Assembly: GCA_900299145.1 (NCBI GenBank) | Contig: OMIN01000097.1 | Location: 1 to 40,933, forward strand | Direction of reading: 5' to 3' | Source of the DNA: Betaproteobacteria bacterium | GTDB taxonomy: Bacteria > Pseudomonadota > Gammaproteobacteria > Burkholderiales > SG8-41 | Length of the DNA: 40,933 nt | In this document: in pieces, positions 23,434 to 32,980 of the stretch | Layout of the letters: each line of letters opens with the position of its first letter | How positions within the stretch are numbered: position 1 is the first letter of the stretch | Program-made: the position numbers and the translations under genes | Notes under the pieces: model-generated | What the model saw: only the letters and a program-made list of their open reading frames with translations | What the model was told of the DNA's origin: nothing | Databases searched by the model: none

Positions 23434-24432
23434 TTACCGAGTCAAGCCGGCAAGTTCCTCGCAATATTGCGTAACGCCCTGTTCTACCGAAAGAAATGCC
23501 CCTGTGTAGCCCGCTGCGCGCAGGTTGGCCAGATCAGCCTGGGTATAGCTTTGGTATTTACCCTTGAGGTCTGCCGGGAACGCGATGTATTCGATAAGCC
23601 CCTGCGCCTGCATTGCCGCCAGTGCCAACTCGCCCTCGCCCCTCGCCTTGCGGCAGGCGTTGATGGCCGCCACGGCAACATCGTTAAAGCTCTGCGCTGC
23701 CCCAGTGCCGCAGTTGTAAATACCTGATTTTAAGGGGTTATCCAGAAAGTACGTATTCACCTTGACGACATCTTCTACGGACACGAAATCGCGTTGCTGT
23801 TCGCCGTTACCGAAGCCGCCGCTGCCTTCAAACAGCCTCACCTTGCCTTGCGCGCGATACTGGTTAAAAAAATGAAACGCCACCGAAGCCATGCGCCCCT
23901 TGTGTTGTTCGCGCGGGCCGTAGACATTGAAATAACGCAGCCCGACCACCTGCGAATGGATATGCGGCAGCATGCGCCGTACAAACTGGTCGAAGAGCAG
24001 CTTGGAATAGCCATAAACATTGAGCGGCTTTTCGCAATCCGGCACTTCGCGAAAGCCGGTGAGATCGCCATAGGTCGCCGCTGACGAAGCGTAAATCAAA
24101 GGCGTTTTCTGCGCCACGCAAAAATCGAGCAGCCGCCGCGAATAGCGATAGTTGTTCTGCATCATGTAGCGGCCGTTGGATTCGGTGGTATCCGAACACG
24201 CACCGTGATGCAGCAACGCAGTCACGCTGTTATTGAACAGCCCCTTTTCGAGCGCGGCAATGAACTCGTCCTTGTCCAGATAATCATCAATCTGACAATC
24301 CACCAGATTGGTGAAACGGTCGCCCTGCGTGAGATCGTCTACGGCGATAATTCGTGTGATACCGCGCACGTTAAGCGCCTTGACGAGATTTGCGCCGATA
24401 AAGCCCGCCGCGCCGGTTACAATATAAGTCAT
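23434..24432 (-). CDS. hldD: ADP-L-glycero-D-manno-heptose 6-epimerase
   Basis: 332 aa. Last step of ADP-heptose synthesis for the LPS inner core. NAD(P)-binding [11 protein letters not shown] (7-17), the S-S-A-A-T-Y-G segment, [13 protein letters not shown] with the Tyr-x-x-x-Lys pair, and [13 protein letters not shown] are all present. Only 17 bases separate it from the upstream kinase gene stop, and this gap is entirely the AT-rich repeat AT-9; no Shine-Dalgarno sequence is visible before the ATG. Confidence 0.96.
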   Translation of the reverse strand: MTYIVTGAAGFIGANLVKALNVRGITRIIAVDDLTQGDRFTNLVDCQIDDYLDKDEFIAALEKGLFNNSVTALLHHGACSDTTESNGRYMMQNNYRYSRRLLDFCVAQKTPLIYASSAATYGDLTGFREVPDCEKPLNVYGYSKLLFDQFVRRMLPHIHSQVVGLRYFNVYGPREQHKGRMASVAFHFFNQYRAQGKVRLFEGSGGFGNGEQQRDFVSVEDVVKVNTYFLDNPLKSGIYNCGTGAAQSFNDVAVAAINACRKARGEGELALAAMQAQGLIEYIAFPADLKGKYQSYTQADLANLRAAGYTGAFLSVEQGVTQYCEELAGLTR

Positions 24433-24450
24433 TGTTTTTATTATATTTTT
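24423..24450 (-). repeat. AT-rich dispersed motif, copy AT-9
   Basis: On the minus strand ATAATAAAAACAATGACTTA, compare AT-3 CAATAAAAACAAATGCTTAC. It makes up the gap between the heptose kinase stop and hldD and continues into the first codons of hldD (ATG ACT TAT ATT). Confidence 0.65.
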
Positions 24451-25379
24451 TAGAAAAGTTCCTGCGGCGTGACCACCGCAGTGCCGAACTTGCCGACAAC
24501 AATCCCCGCCGCAAGGTTGGCAATGCGCACCGCATCATCCATCACCATGCCGGCACCCAGCGCCACGCCCAGGGTCGCAATCACCGTGTCGCCCGCGCCT
24601 GTGACATCGTATACCTCGCGCGCCTGAGCGGGCACGTGCAGGCGCTGCCCTTCTCTACTATCCCGATATAGCGTCATGCCTTCCTCGCTGCGAGTCACCA
24701 GAAGTGCCGCGAGGCGCAGTGACCTGCGTAACTTTTGCGCACGATTGGTGAGATCGGCTTCGCTGCGTGCGCGGCCCGCCACCTGATTGAATTCACTGAG
24801 ATTGGGCGTTAGCAATGTAGCACCGCGATATCGGCTGAAATCGTCGCCTTTCGGATCCACCAGTACCGGCTTGCCCGCCTTGCTGGCAGCTGCGATCATG
24901 GCGTCGATATGCGCAAGGCCGCCCTTGCCGTAGTCCGACAGGATGACCGCATCGTGCGCACGCACCAGCGCACGATATTCGCGCAGCTTCGCTGCCAGCA
25001 CTTCGTGGCCCGGCGTGGTCTCGAAATCGATGCGCAGCAGTTGCTGCTGGCGGCCGATGACGCGCAGCTTCACCGTGGTATCGATGGACTTGTCGCGATG
25101 CAGCTGCGCGCGCACTTTTTCTTGTCTGAGCAGTGCGGCAAGCTGAGCACCGGCTTCATCGCGCCCGACCACCGACAGCAACGTAACATGCGCACCCAGC
25201 GCCGCCGCGTTACGCGCCACGTTGGCTGCACCGCCCAGGCGTGCTTCGCTGCGCTTGACATGCACCACGGGCACCGGCGCCTCCGGCGAAATGCGTGCAA
25301 CGTCGCCGAACCAGTAACGATCCAGCATCACATCGCCCACTACCAGCACACGGGCTTTTTTGAATGCTGCGAGGCTCAT
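24450..25379 (-). CDS. rfaE1: D-glycero-beta-D-manno-heptose-7-phosphate kinase (RfaE domain I)
   Basis: 309 aa PfkB-family sugar kinase. [12 protein letters not shown] near residue 30 is the HldE family substrate region, [10 protein letters not shown] the second motif, SDYGKGGL the third and [14 protein letters not shown] the catalytic Asp and anion hole. Only domain I is present: the nucleotidyltransferase half of the E. coli HldE fusion is missing and must be encoded elsewhere (rfaE2), as in many Betaproteobacteria. The start overlaps the pyrF stop as ATGA. Confidence 0.94.
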   Translation of the reverse strand: MSLAAFKKARVLVVGDVMLDRYWFGDVARISPEAPVPVVHVKRSEARLGGAANVARNAAALGAHVTLLSVVGRDEAGAQLAALLRQEKVRAQLHRDKSIDTTVKLRVIGRQQQLLRIDFETTPGHEVLAAKLREYRALVRAHDAVILSDYGKGGLAHIDAMIAAASKAGKPVLVDPKGDDFSRYRGATLLTPNLSEFNQVAGRARSEADLTNRAQKLRRSLRLAALLVTRSEEGMTLYRDSREGQRLHVPAQAREVYDVTGAGDTVIATLGVALGAGMVMDDAVRIANLAAGIVVGKFGTAVVTPQELF

Positions 25380-26104
25380 GCACCGATCTCGCGTTGAATG
25401 CGCTGCAGCGTCGCAATCGGGTCTGCTGATTGTGTGATCGGTCGGCCAATCACCAGATAATCCGCGCCAGCTTCCAGCGCCGCGCGTGGCGTCATTACGC
25501 GCTTTTGATCATCGCCCGCTGGCATGGCAGATGCATCGGCAAGCCGTATGCCCGGCGTCACCAGATTAAATGCCGGACCGCAGGCGTCACGCAACGTGCG
25601 CGCCTCCTGCGCCGAGCACACCACGCCATCCAGTCCCGCCCCTTGAGCCAGACGCGCCAAACGCAACACCGCAGCAGCAGGGTCACCCTGCATGCCGATG
25701 TCAGCAAGATCGCTTTGCGCGAGACTGGTGAGCACCGTCACTGCTATCAGTTTGGGCCGGCGCGATTCTAAGGCGACAGCTTCGCGCGCCGCACGCAGCA
25801 TGCCGCCGCCGCCCGAGGCATGTACGTTCATCATCCATACGCCAAGTTTCGCAGCAGCCTTGCAAGCACTCGCCACGGTATTGGGAATATCGTGAAATTT
25901 CAGATCGAGAAACACGCCGAAGCCCCGCGCCACCAGCGTTTCCCCCAGCGCCGGCCCCGCCGCTGTGAACAGCTCTTTACCGACTTTCACGCGGCACAGC
26001 GCGGGGTCAAGCCGGGCGGCAATGTCGAGGGCGGGCTGCGCACTGGCGTAATCCAGTGCGACGATGATTTTGGGATCGATTGGTGCGGCGGGTGAGACAC
26101 TCAT
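25376..26104 (-). CDS. pyrF: Orotidine 5'-phosphate decarboxylase
   Basis: 242 aa. Final step of UMP synthesis. [10 protein letters not shown] at the first strand and [13 protein letters not shown] with catalytic Lys69 and Asp67/Asp72, then VTVLTSL, and the phosphate loop LVTPGIRLA and [14 protein letters not shown], cover the family. The ATG at 26104 overlaps the lapB stop as ATGA and was chosen over longer frames inside lapB. It overlaps the downstream heptose kinase in the same way, so translation is likely coupled. Confidence 0.96.
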   Translation of the reverse strand: MSVSPAAPIDPKIIVALDYASAQPALDIAARLDPALCRVKVGKELFTAAGPALGETLVARGFGVFLDLKFHDIPNTVASACKAAAKLGVWMMNVHASGGGGMLRAAREAVALESRRPKLIAVTVLTSLAQSDLADIGMQGDPAAAVLRLARLAQGAGLDGVVCSAQEARTLRDACGPAFNLVTPGIRLADASAMPAGDDQKRVMTPRAALEAGADYLVIGRPITQSADPIATLQRIQREIGA

Positions 26105-27276
26105 GCAGGCAGGCCTTTTTCTTCGGTGCGGCGCGGCGAGTAGGTTTCCCACGACGCGCACGCGGGACAATGCCAGTAAAACTGGCGCGCGCGAAAACCG
26201 CAATGATCGCATTTATACATCGCCAGCCCGCGCGTGTGCTGGTGCACCAGCATTTTGGTGATTTCCAGATCCTGCCGACGCTCGGCGGGGGCATCCAGCA
26301 GTTGCGCTTCCAGCAGCTTATCCAGCCCCAGCAAAGTCGGCGTGCGCCGCACCTCGTCGCGCACCAGCGCGTAGGCCGCCTCGGCGCCCTCGCCTTCAAG
26401 CAAGCCGTCAAAAACGGTGTTGAGCAAATCAAGCGACGGGTATTTGGCGAGATACCCGCGCAGCAGCGTGATGCCCTCGGCGGCCTTGTCCTGCTGTTTG
26501 AACACCCGATACAGGCGCTCGGCGACCAGTGACAGGTAAATGGGGTTCTGCGATTCGATGCGCTTCCACGCCCCCACCGCCGCGTCGAGCTTGCCCTGTG
26601 ATTGCTCCACGTCGCCCAGCAGCAGATTGGCGCGCACACATAGTCTGTGATGCGATAACGCATGCGCGAGATGCGGGCGTGCGGCTTCGGCACGCGTGTG
26701 CATAAGCTCGCTACTGGCCATTTCGCAATAAAAATTGGCGATGTCTTTTTGCCGAGAATGGCCGGTGACCTTCTCCAGATTGCCAGCGATTACGATGGCT
26801 TTTTGCCAGTCCTTTTCCTGCTCGTAGATTTCCAGCAAAAATTTGAGGACAGCCTCGGCATGAGGCGAGTGTTCGAGCTTGAGAAACAACTCCTCGGCGC
26901 GGTCCAACAGCCCGGCCTTGAGATAGTCCTGCGCCAACTCGTACAACGCCTGCGTCTTTTGCTCCTTTGCCAGATCGGGACGTGCCACCAGATTCTGGTG
27001 CATGCGTATCGCGCGCTCCACCTCGCCTCGGCGCCGGAACAGGCTGCCCAGTGCAAAGTGCAGTTCGATGGTTTGCGGGTCAACCTTGACGACTTCGATG
27101 AAGGCTTCGATAGCCTTGTCAGGCTGCTCGTTGAGCAGAAAATTCAAACCCTTGAAATACGAAGTGGGCAGCGCACGCGATTCCGTCAACAAGTGGCGAA
27201 TGTCGATACGCGCCGCGACCCAACCCAGTCCGAAAAAAAACGGGAGCGCGAGCAGCCACCAATATTCGATTTCCAT
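26101..27276 (-). CDS. lapB: LPS assembly protein LapB (YciM)
   Basis: 391 aa. N-terminal membrane helix (residues 5-22, [18 protein letters not shown]), a run of TPR motifs (about 35-330, such as [26 protein letters not shown]) and a C-terminal rubredoxin-like zinc site (CDHCGF...CPAC). In E. coli LapB directs FtsH to degrade LpxC and so limits LPS synthesis. Here it sits with lapA and, through pyrF, with heptose biosynthesis genes, a setting that fits LPS control. It starts 15 bases after the lapA stop. Confidence 0.95.
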   Translation of the reverse strand: MEIEYWWLLALPFFFGLGWVAARIDIRHLLTESRALPTSYFKGLNFLLNEQPDKAIEAFIEVVKVDPQTIELHFALGSLFRRRGEVERAIRMHQNLVARPDLAKEQKTQALYELAQDYLKAGLLDRAEELFLKLEHSPHAEAVLKFLLEIYEQEKDWQKAIVIAGNLEKVTGHSRQKDIANFYCEMASSELMHTRAEAARPHLAHALSHHRLCVRANLLLGDVEQSQGKLDAAVGAWKRIESQNPIYLSLVAERLYRVFKQQDKAAEGITLLRGYLAKYPSLDLLNTVFDGLLEGEGAEAAYALVRDEVRRTPTLLGLDKLLEAQLLDAPAERRQDLEITKMLVHQHTRGLAMYKCDHCGFRARQFYWHCPACASWETYSPRRTEEKGLPA

Positions 27277-27291
27277 GTGCGCGTATCCGCG

Positions 27292-27624
27292 TTACAACGC
27301 GCCCGTTACCGGGGGAACGGTGGACGAAACCGTGGATTGCATAGCGGCAGCCGCAACGGTATCGGATGGCACGCTCTTGCGCACATTGCCCAGTTCGAGA
27401 CGCGCACGCGCGAGCTCGCGGCGCAAACGCACAATATGCCCGAGACTGGCGAGCACGCCACCCACCGCTCCCAGGCAAAACACCACCAGGATCACGAAAA
27501 TTAGTGGCGCCTGCCATTGCAATCCAAGGTAATAACGCACGGTCACCACATCAGTGTTTTTTACGGCAAATGTCAAGGCTGCCAGAAACAACAGCACCTT
27601 GACTGCAAGCATCAGCACTTTCAT
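27292..27624 (-). CDS. lapA: LPS assembly protein LapA family (DUF1049)
   Basis: 110 aa. Two membrane helices (about residues 3-21 and 40-62, the latter PLIFVILVVFCLGAVGGVLASL) around a short periplasmic loop ending VTVRYYLG, then a cytoplasmic coiled segment HIVRLRRELARARLELGNVRK, the standard DUF1049 layout. The ATG at 27624 was preferred to a GTG at 27657 because the family starts close to the first helix. It lies downstream of the ihfB terminator, so it may have its own promoter or rely on read-through. Confidence 0.9.
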   Translation of the reverse strand: MKVLMLAVKVLLFLAALTFAVKNTDVVTVRYYLGLQWQAPLIFVILVVFCLGAVGGVLASLGHIVRLRRELARARLELGNVRKSVPSDTVAAAAMQSTVSSTVPPVTGAL

Positions 27625-27670
27625 CGCAGATTGAACATATTCCGGGGCATGTAACACACGTCAGTATCAG

Positions 27671-27704
27671 CAAAAAACGGCATGATCTTTCGACCATGCC
27701 GTTT
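27671..27704 (-). terminator. Rho-independent terminator after ihfB
   Basis: 10-bp perfect stem AAACGGCATG/CATGCCGTTT (27675-27684 and 27695-27704) with a 10-base loop; on the minus strand the stem runs into six T. It lies between ihfB and lapA. Confidence 0.9.
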
Positions 27705-27768
27705 CAGCGGAGTTGCCGCGAAGCGCGATGATGCGCTATGGCAAAACGAACAAACTGGGATGGCGCAA

Positions 27769-28056
27769 TTACTTTCGCGCCACATCCACGCGGTCACGCA
27801 ATTCCTTGCCCGCCTTGAAATGCGGCACATGTTTCGCGGGCACCTGCACCCGGTCGCCGGATTTGGGATTGCGTCCGATGCGAGGCGGACGATAATTCAG
27901 ACCAAAACTGCCAAAGCCGCGAATCTCGATGCGCTGCCCCGCGGCGAGACTCTTACCCATGGCATCCAAAATCATCTTTACCGCCAATTCAGCGTCCTTT
28001 GCCACCAACTGGGGAAAGCGCGCCGCAAGTTTTGCGATCAGCTCCGACTTGGTCAT
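27769..28056 (-). CDS. ihfB: Integration host factor subunit beta
   Basis: 95 aa, the normal length. DNA-bending HU/IHF fold with the family signature [44 protein letters not shown], including the intercalating Pro of the RNP arm. It pairs with IhfA, which is not in this window. GGGAGCATC precedes the ATG; rpsA ends 12 bases upstream, the usual rpsA-ihfB linkage, and a terminator follows. Its product may bind the AT-rich motifs described in this window, which resemble the IHF consensus. Confidence 0.97.
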   Translation of the reverse strand: MTKSELIAKLAARFPQLVAKDAELAVKMILDAMGKSLAAGQRIEIRGFGSFGLNYRPPRIGRNPKSGDRVQVPAKHVPHFKAGKELRDRVDVARK

Positions 28057-28068
28057 GATGCTCCCTTA

Positions 28069-29790
28069 TTATTGACTATTCGCCGTATCCAACTTTGCCT
28101 TGAGCAACGCGCCAAGATTGGTGGTCCCGGTGCTTGCCGACTTGCTATCCGCCGCGACTTTCTGCATCGCCGCCGACTCCTCCGCAAGGTCTTTCGCCTT
28201 GATCGAGAGATTGATCGAACGGTTCTTGCGATCAATGTTGATAATCATCGCCGTTACCGAATCGCCTTCCTTCAGGTGAGTGCGGATGTCCTCCACCCGG
28301 TCACGCGCCACTTCCGATGCCCGCAGATACCCTTCGACATCGCCCATCAATTGTATGACAGCCCCCTTGGCGTCAATGGATTTTACCGTACCTTGGACTA
28401 TTGAGTTCTTGTCGTTGGTGGACACGAAATTGGTGAACGGGTCACCGTCCATCTGCTTGACACCGAGCGAAATGCGCTCGCGCTCGACATCAATCGCCAG
28501 CACCACGGCCTCGACTTCGTCGCCTTTCTTGTAGTTGCGCACGGCTTCCTCGCCGGGCAACGACCACGACAAATCGGACAGATGCACCAGCCCGTCGATG
28601 TTGCCGTTAAGGCCGACGAAAATGCCAAAGTCGGTGATCGATTTGATCTGACCTTTGACCTTCTCGCCTTTCTTGTGGTTCATCGAGAACTCTTCCCACG
28701 GATTCGGCATGCACTGCTTCATGCCGAGCGAAATGCGGCGGCGGTCCTCGTCGATTTCGAGCACCATCACTTCCACTTCGTCGCCCAATTGCACGACCTT
28801 GGACGGATGCACGTTCTTGTTGGTCCAGTCCATTTCGGAGACGTGTACCAAGCCTTCGATGCCGGTTTCAATTTCGACAAATGAACCATAATCGGTGAGG
28901 TTCGACACCTTGCCGAAGAGCCGCGTGCCGGCCGGATAGCGGCGGCCGAGGCCCACCCACGGGTCTTCGCCCAGTTGCTTCATGCCCAGCGAAACGCGGT
29001 TTTTTTCCTGATCGAATTTGAGGATCTTCGCCTGCACTTCGTCGCCCACCGCGAGCACTTCGCTCGGATGCTTGACACGGCGCCATGCGAGATCGGTGAT
29101 GTGCAGCAGGCCATCGATGCCGCCGAGATCGACAAACGCACCGTAGTCTGTGATGTTCTTGACGATGCCCTTGACCACTGCGCCTTCCTGCAGGTTGGCA
29201 AGAAGCTTTTGACGCTCTTCACCTTGCGTCACTTCGAGCACGGCGCGGCGCGATACGACCACGTTATTGCGCTTGCGGTCGAGCTTGATGACCTTGAAGT
29301 CCATCGATTTATTTTCGTACGGGGTGGTGTCCTTCACCGGACGGATGTCCACCAGCGAACCAGGCAGGAACGCGCGAATGCCGTTCACCATCACGGTGAG
29401 TCCGCCTTTAACCTTGCCGTTGACCATGCCCTGCACGACACGGCCTTTTTCCAGCGCGTCTTCGAGATCGAGCCACGACGCAAGGCGCTTCGCCTTGTCG
29501 CGCGACAGACGCGTTTCACCGAAACCGTTTTCCAGCGACTCGATGGCGACGCTGATGAAATCACCGACCTTGGCATCGAACACGCCATCGTCGGTCATGA
29601 ATTCTTCCTTGGGGATATAGCTTTCGGACTTGAGTCCGGCATTGACGACCACAAAATTGTCATCGATGCGTACTACTTCGGCGGTGATCACTTCGCCGAT
29701 GCGCATTTCCTTGCGCGACAGGCTTTCTTCAAATAACGCGGCAAAACTTTCCGCACCCGTACTGGCGGCGGCTTGGGGTTGGGTTGTCAT
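28069..29790 (-). CDS. rpsA: 30S ribosomal protein S1
   Basis: 573 aa with six S1 RNA-binding repeats (approx. residues 35-100, 119-184, 205-274, 291-362, 378-449 and 465-535), each with G-x-V-x-x-(I/L)-x-(D/K)-x-G-(A/I/S)-F. The C-terminal tail is Ala-rich. S1 brings mRNAs with weak or no Shine-Dalgarno sequences to the ribosome. The ATG itself lacks a clear ribosome site (the leader ends ATTTTTAATCC) and a stem-loop lies 32 bases upstream, similar in principle to the specialised rpsA leader in E. coli. ihfB follows with a 12-bp gap. Confidence 0.97.
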   Translation of the reverse strand: MTTQPQAAASTGAESFAALFEESLSRKEMRIGEVITAEVVRIDDNFVVVNAGLKSESYIPKEEFMTDDGVFDAKVGDFISVAIESLENGFGETRLSRDKAKRLASWLDLEDALEKGRVVQGMVNGKVKGGLTVMVNGIRAFLPGSLVDIRPVKDTTPYENKSMDFKVIKLDRKRNNVVVSRRAVLEVTQGEERQKLLANLQEGAVVKGIVKNITDYGAFVDLGGIDGLLHITDLAWRRVKHPSEVLAVGDEVQAKILKFDQEKNRVSLGMKQLGEDPWVGLGRRYPAGTRLFGKVSNLTDYGSFVEIETGIEGLVHVSEMDWTNKNVHPSKVVQLGDEVEVMVLEIDEDRRRISLGMKQCMPNPWEEFSMNHKKGEKVKGQIKSITDFGIFVGLNGNIDGLVHLSDLSWSLPGEEAVRNYKKGDEVEAVVLAIDVERERISLGVKQMDGDPFTNFVSTNDKNSIVQGTVKSIDAKGAVIQLMGDVEGYLRASEVARDRVEDIRTHLKEGDSVTAMIINIDRKNRSINLSIKAKDLAEESAAMQKVAADSKSASTGTTNLGALLKAKLDTANSQ

Positions 29791-29821
29791 GGATTAAAAA
29801 TTACCGGGAGAAACCGAGAGC

Positions 29822-29865
29822 TACTATTAACTGGAGTTTGCAGCTTTTGTGCTGTTGTAATAGTA
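29822..29865 (-). promoter_or_regulatory. Stem-loop in the rpsA leader
   Basis: TACTATTA (29822-29829) pairs with TAATAGTA (29858-29865) and an inner CAGC (29841-29844) pairs with GCTG (29851-29854). It lies 32 bases upstream of the rpsA ATG, which has no Shine-Dalgarno sequence. The position suggests a role in S1 autoregulation; this is inferred by analogy with the E. coli leader, not from sequence identity. Confidence 0.45.
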
Positions 29866-29880
29866 ACCAGCGGGGTTGGT

Positions 29881-29911
29881 TAATAAAACCGTAATCCTTG
29901 GAAGACTACGG
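29881..29911 (-). terminator. Possible terminator between cmk and rpsA
   Basis: 8-bp stem CCGTAATC/GACTACGG with one G-T pair (29889-29896 and 29904-29911), 7-base loop, followed on the minus strand by TTTTATTA. It would end or attenuate transcripts from cmk before rpsA, leaving a separate rpsA promoter in the same gap. Confidence 0.55.
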
Positions 29912-29980
29912 CGCCGAGGGGTAATTGCCTTGTTGTGTTGCTTTTTTGCTACCGGACACCTGACGACAGTATTTCAAATA

Positions 29981-30655
29981 TTACCGCGGCAAAGCCCGGT
30001 AAAGCGCCATTACCCGCGCGATGGACTGCGCCACCGACAGGTGAGTGGTATCCACTTCAACCGCATCGGCGCACTTTTGCAGGGGAGCCGCAGCGCGTTC
30101 GCTATCTCGTTGATCGCGCAGGCGAATTTCCTGTAAGAGGGCCGCAATACTAGCATTGAAACCCTTACCAATCAACTGCTTATAGCGCCTTTCGGCGCGC
30201 GCCTCGGCGCTGGCCGTAAGGTAAATTTTCAGTATGGCATCCGGGAAAACCACCGACGCCATATCGCGCCCGTCGGCCACCAAACCAGGCTGTTGGCGAA
30301 AGTCACGTTGGCACTGTAATAGTGCATGCCGAACGCGTGCATGCGCGCCCACCTTGGATGCTGCTGCGCTGATGGGTTCCGCGCGTATCGCATCGCTGAC
30401 ATCTGCACCGTTAAGCAGCACCTGCGCCTGCTCGAATTTAATGTGTATTTTCAGCAGGATGGACAACACTTCCGATTCATTTTCGAGATTGCCGCCAGCG
30501 CGCACCACCGCCAAGCCAACGATACGATACAACGCACCGCTGTCGAGATAATGAAATCCCAGTTCAGCCGCCACCGCCTGCGCCACCGTGCCCTTGCCGG
30601 ATGCGGATGGGCCGTCAATGGCGATGACGGGCGTAGATTTCACTTGAAGTGTCAA
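29981..30655 (-). CDS. cmk: Cytidylate kinase
   Basis: 224 aa NMP kinase phosphorylating CMP and dCMP. P-loop GPSASGKGTVAQAVA (about 15-29), LDSGALYRIVG, the ADGRDMASVVFPDA segment and the RYKQLIGKGFNAS...RDQRDSERAAAPL lid are typical. The start is uncertain: TTG at 30655 or GTG at 30643; neither has a Shine-Dalgarno sequence, and the leader is the AT-rich repeat AT-10. It has the classical position between aroA and rpsA. Confidence 0.94.
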   Translation of the reverse strand: MTLQVKSTPVIAIDGPSASGKGTVAQAVAAELGFHYLDSGALYRIVGLAVVRAGGNLENESEVLSILLKIHIKFEQAQVLLNGADVSDAIRAEPISAAASKVGAHARVRHALLQCQRDFRQQPGLVADGRDMASVVFPDAILKIYLTASAEARAERRYKQLIGKGFNASIAALLQEIRLRDQRDSERAAAPLQKCADAVEVDTTHLSVAQSIARVMALYRALPR

Positions 30656-30660
30656 AATAA

Positions 30661-30686
30661 AAATTAAATAAAATCATATACTTATG
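30661..30686 (+). repeat. AT-rich dispersed motif, copy AT-10
   Basis: AATTAAATAAAATCATATAC then TTATG on the plus strand; a more degenerate copy with core AATCAT-N4-TTA. It fills the gap between the aroA stop and the cmk start. Confidence 0.55.
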
Positions 30687-30706
30687 AAATTTCTCTAATG
30701 TACAAC

Positions 30707-32050
30707 CTAATGTGAACTGATGGACGCAAGCACATCAAAGTATTCCGGAAATGTTTTAGCCACGCAGCGCGGATCGTTGATGCGCACCGGCACGCCGCCT
30801 AAGGCTGCCAGCGAAAAACACATTGCCATACGGTGATCGTCGTAGGTGTCGATGACGGCGTGAGGTGTGAGGCGTGAGGCGTGAGGCGTAGCAGCGGGCG
30901 GTGTAATTTTCAGGTAATCCGATCCTTCTTCCACGGTCGCGCCGAGTTTACGCAATTCAGCGGCCATGGCGGTAATGCGGTCGGTTTCCTTCACCCGCCA
31001 ACTACCGATGCTGCGCAGCGTACTGGCGCCATCAGCGAACAGCGCCAGCACCGCCAGCGTCATCGCCGCGTCGGGAATCAGATTGCAGTCGGCATCCAGC
31101 GCTTTTAATTGGCCTCGGCGTACCGAGGATTCATCTGCGGTGGCGGCAATCTCGTTGTCGCCCAGCGTCACCCGCGCGCCCATGCGCTCAAGGAATTCCG
31201 TGAAGCGCACGTCGCCCTGCACGCTGTTGCGCCCAACGCCAGTGACACGCACCGGCCCGCCGCCCGTGAGGCCGCTAATCGCGCCCGCTGCCAGAAAATA
31301 CGACGCCGACGACGCATCGCCCTCAACGTAAATTTCACCGGGGCTTTGATAGCGCGCATCGGAGGGAATCTTAAACGACGACCAACCGTCGCGCGCCACC
31401 GTCACGCCAAACTGTTTGAGCGTGTTAAGGGTGATGTCGATGTATGGCTTGGAAATCAACTCGCCCACGACGCGCACCACCGTGCGCCGGCGCAGCAATG
31501 GCAACGCCAGCAGGAGGCCCGTCAAGAACTGGCTCGACACATTGCCACGGATGCTGACCTCGCCCGCGTCGTTAAGCGTCATCGGATGAATCTGCAGCGG
31601 CGGATAGCCGGCGTTACCGAGATATTCAATACGCGCACCGAGTTGCCGCAATGCATCCACCAGATCACCGATCGGCCGCTCGTGCATGCGCGGCACCCCG
31701 GAGAGCTTGTATTCACCGGCACACAACGCTAGAACCGCCGTCAACGGACGAAAAGCGGTACCCGCGTTGCCCAAAAACAGTTCGGCTTTTTTCACCGGGA
31801 ATACGCCGCCCGCACCGCGAACTTTCAATGTGCGCGGCGCAAGGCTTTCCACCGTTACACCCAGCGTGCGCAAAGCCTCGATCATGCGCTGCGTGTCGTC
31901 CGACTCCAGCACATCGCGAATCAGCGTTTCGCCCTCAGCCAAGCCCGCCAGTAATAACGTGCGATTGGAAATGCTCTTGGAGCCGGGTAACGCCACAGTG
32001 CCGCGCGCGGCCTTGATAGGCGCCAGATCAAGGTAGTCGATGCCGCTCAT
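30707..32050 (-). CDS. aroA: 3-phosphoshikimate 1-carboxyvinyltransferase (EPSP synthase)
   Basis: 447 aa. Sixth step of the shikimate pathway. [18 protein letters not shown] (21-38), [15 protein letters not shown] (91-105), [35 protein letters not shown] (350-370) and [14 protein letters not shown] (401-414) are all present. Residues 388-398 ([11 protein letters not shown]) are encoded by a tandem GTGAGGC heptamer array (30857-30890); compared with my recollection of E. coli AroA this adds about 7 residues, i.e. 21 bp or three heptamers, just before the conserved DDHRMAM region. This type (class I) is expected to be glyphosate-sensitive. tyrA ends 30 bases upstream. Confidence 0.95.
   Translation of the reverse strand: MSGIDYLDLAPIKAARGTVALPGSKSISNRTLLLAGLAEGETLIRDVLESDDTQRMIEALRTLGVTVESLAPRTLKVRGAGGVFPVKKAELFLGNAGTAFRPLTAVLALCAGEYKLSGVPRMHERPIGDLVDALRQLGARIEYLGNAGYPPLQIHPMTLNDAGEVSIRGNVSSQFLTGLLLALPLLRRRTVVRVVGELISKPYIDITLNTLKQFGVTVARDGWSSFKIPSDARYQSPGEIYVEGDASSASYFLAAGAISGLTGGGPVRVTGVGRNSVQGDVRFTEFLERMGARVTLGDNEIAATADESSVRRGQLKALDADCNLIPDAAMTLAVLALFADGASTLRSIGSWRVKETDRITAMAAELRKLGATVEEGSDYLKITPPAATPHASRLTPHAVIDTYDDHRMAMCFSLAALGGVPVRINDPRCVAKTFPEYFDVLASISSH
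30857..30890 (+). repeat. Heptamer array H7-c inside aroA
   Basis: GTGAGGT, GTGAGGC, GTGAGGC, GTGAGGC units in tandem on the plus strand, read on the minus strand as aroA codons [11 protein letters not shown]. Same heptamer as at 35186-35335. The 7-bp unit keeps frame only in multiples of three. Confidence 0.8.
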
Positions 32051-32080
32051 GTGATCATCGCGAGCGCGTCATTCGCTCTA

Positions 32081-32980
32081 TCAACGCTTCGCCTTCACCA
32101 ACCAGCGCTCACGCGCATGCCGCGCACGCTCGAACAGCGCCTGCATCGCATCACCATCGCCGGCTTTAAGGCGAGAACGCAAATATTTGATTTCATTGAT
32201 ATATTTATCAATATCGGCGAGCAGCGCCACACGATTGGCAAGAAAAATGTCTCGCCACATTTCCGGCGAGCTGCCGGAAATGCGTACCGTGTCACGCAGG
32301 CCGCCAGCGGAAAAACCAAGCAACCGTTTGGCATCCTTGCGTTGCGCGAGCAGGTCCATCAGCGCAAACGCCACCACATGCGGCAGGTGGCTCACCGCCG
32401 CGAGAATTTCGTCGTGCTCGCGCGCCTGCAAGCGCACGACATTCGCGCCGCATGCCTGCCACGCGGCGCGCACCGCGCTCACGGCTTTGGGTGAAGTTTC
32501 CTTTTGTGGCACCACAATCACCTTGCGCCCGCGATACAACTCGGCGAACGCCGCCGCCGCACCGCTGTTTTCGGTGCCCGCCATCGGGTGCGCCGGCACG
32601 AACATTTTGAAATGCGCGCCAAGGTGTTTGCGCGCGCAGGCGATGACATCCTGCTTGGTGCTGCCTCCATCAGTGACGATGGTCTTGGCCCCCAAGTGCG
32701 GGGCGATCAGCTTCATCACGCCGGGCATTTGCCCAACCGGCGTGCCGATCAGTACCATGTCAGCATCGCGCACCGCATCGCGCGCGTCGAGTGATATCGC
32801 GTCGATCACGCCGAATTTCAGCGCGGTGTTCAGATTCTTGCTCGTGCGGCCCACGCCGACCACGTGCTGCACCGCCTTGGCCTTTTTCAACGCCAGCGCG
32901 AATGAGCCGCCAATCAGCCCGACGCCGATGATGACCAGTTTGCCGATCGGCTTTTCGGCAGATTTTAATGGCGATTTCAT
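32081..32980 (-). CDS. tyrA: Prephenate dehydrogenase
   Basis: 299 aa. NAD(P)-dependent conversion of prephenate (or arogenate) to the tyrosine precursor. Rossmann GVGLIGGSFALALKKA near residues 19-34, GTPVGQMP, TDGGSTKQDV, PAHPMAGTENSG and the catalytic-His SHLPHVVAFALMDL region are present. There is no chorismate mutase domain; that activity is on PheA here. ATG at 32980 overlaps the hisC stop as ATGA. Residues 260-268 (INEIKYLR region) lie on the AT-rich motif AT-11. Confidence 0.94.
   Translation of the reverse strand: MKSPLKSAEKPIGKLVIIGVGLIGGSFALALKKAKAVQHVVGVGRTSKNLNTALKFGVIDAISLDARDAVRDADMVLIGTPVGQMPGVMKLIAPHLGAKTIVTDGGSTKQDVIACARKHLGAHFKMFVPAHPMAGTENSGAAAAFAELYRGRKVIVVPQKETSPKAVSAVRAAWQACGANVVRLQAREHDEILAAVSHLPHVVAFALMDLLAQRKDAKRLLGFSAGGLRDTVRISGSSPEMWRDIFLANRVALLADIDKYINEIKYLRSRLKAGDGDAMQALFERARHARERWLVKAKR
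32180..32203 (-). repeat. AT-rich dispersed motif, copy AT-11 (inside tyrA)
   Basis: On the minus strand ATCAATGAAATCAAATATTT, compare AT-12 TTCAATTAAATCAAATGTTT. Core AATCAAATATTTG matches WATCAANNNNTTR exactly. It is coding sequence for tyrA residues 260-268. Confidence 0.5.

Noticed and set aside
24450-25379. Heptose kinase gene as a truncated hldE
   Set aside because: The single-domain kinase is the normal form in many Betaproteobacteria, with the nucleotidyltransferase encoded separately; the gene is complete.
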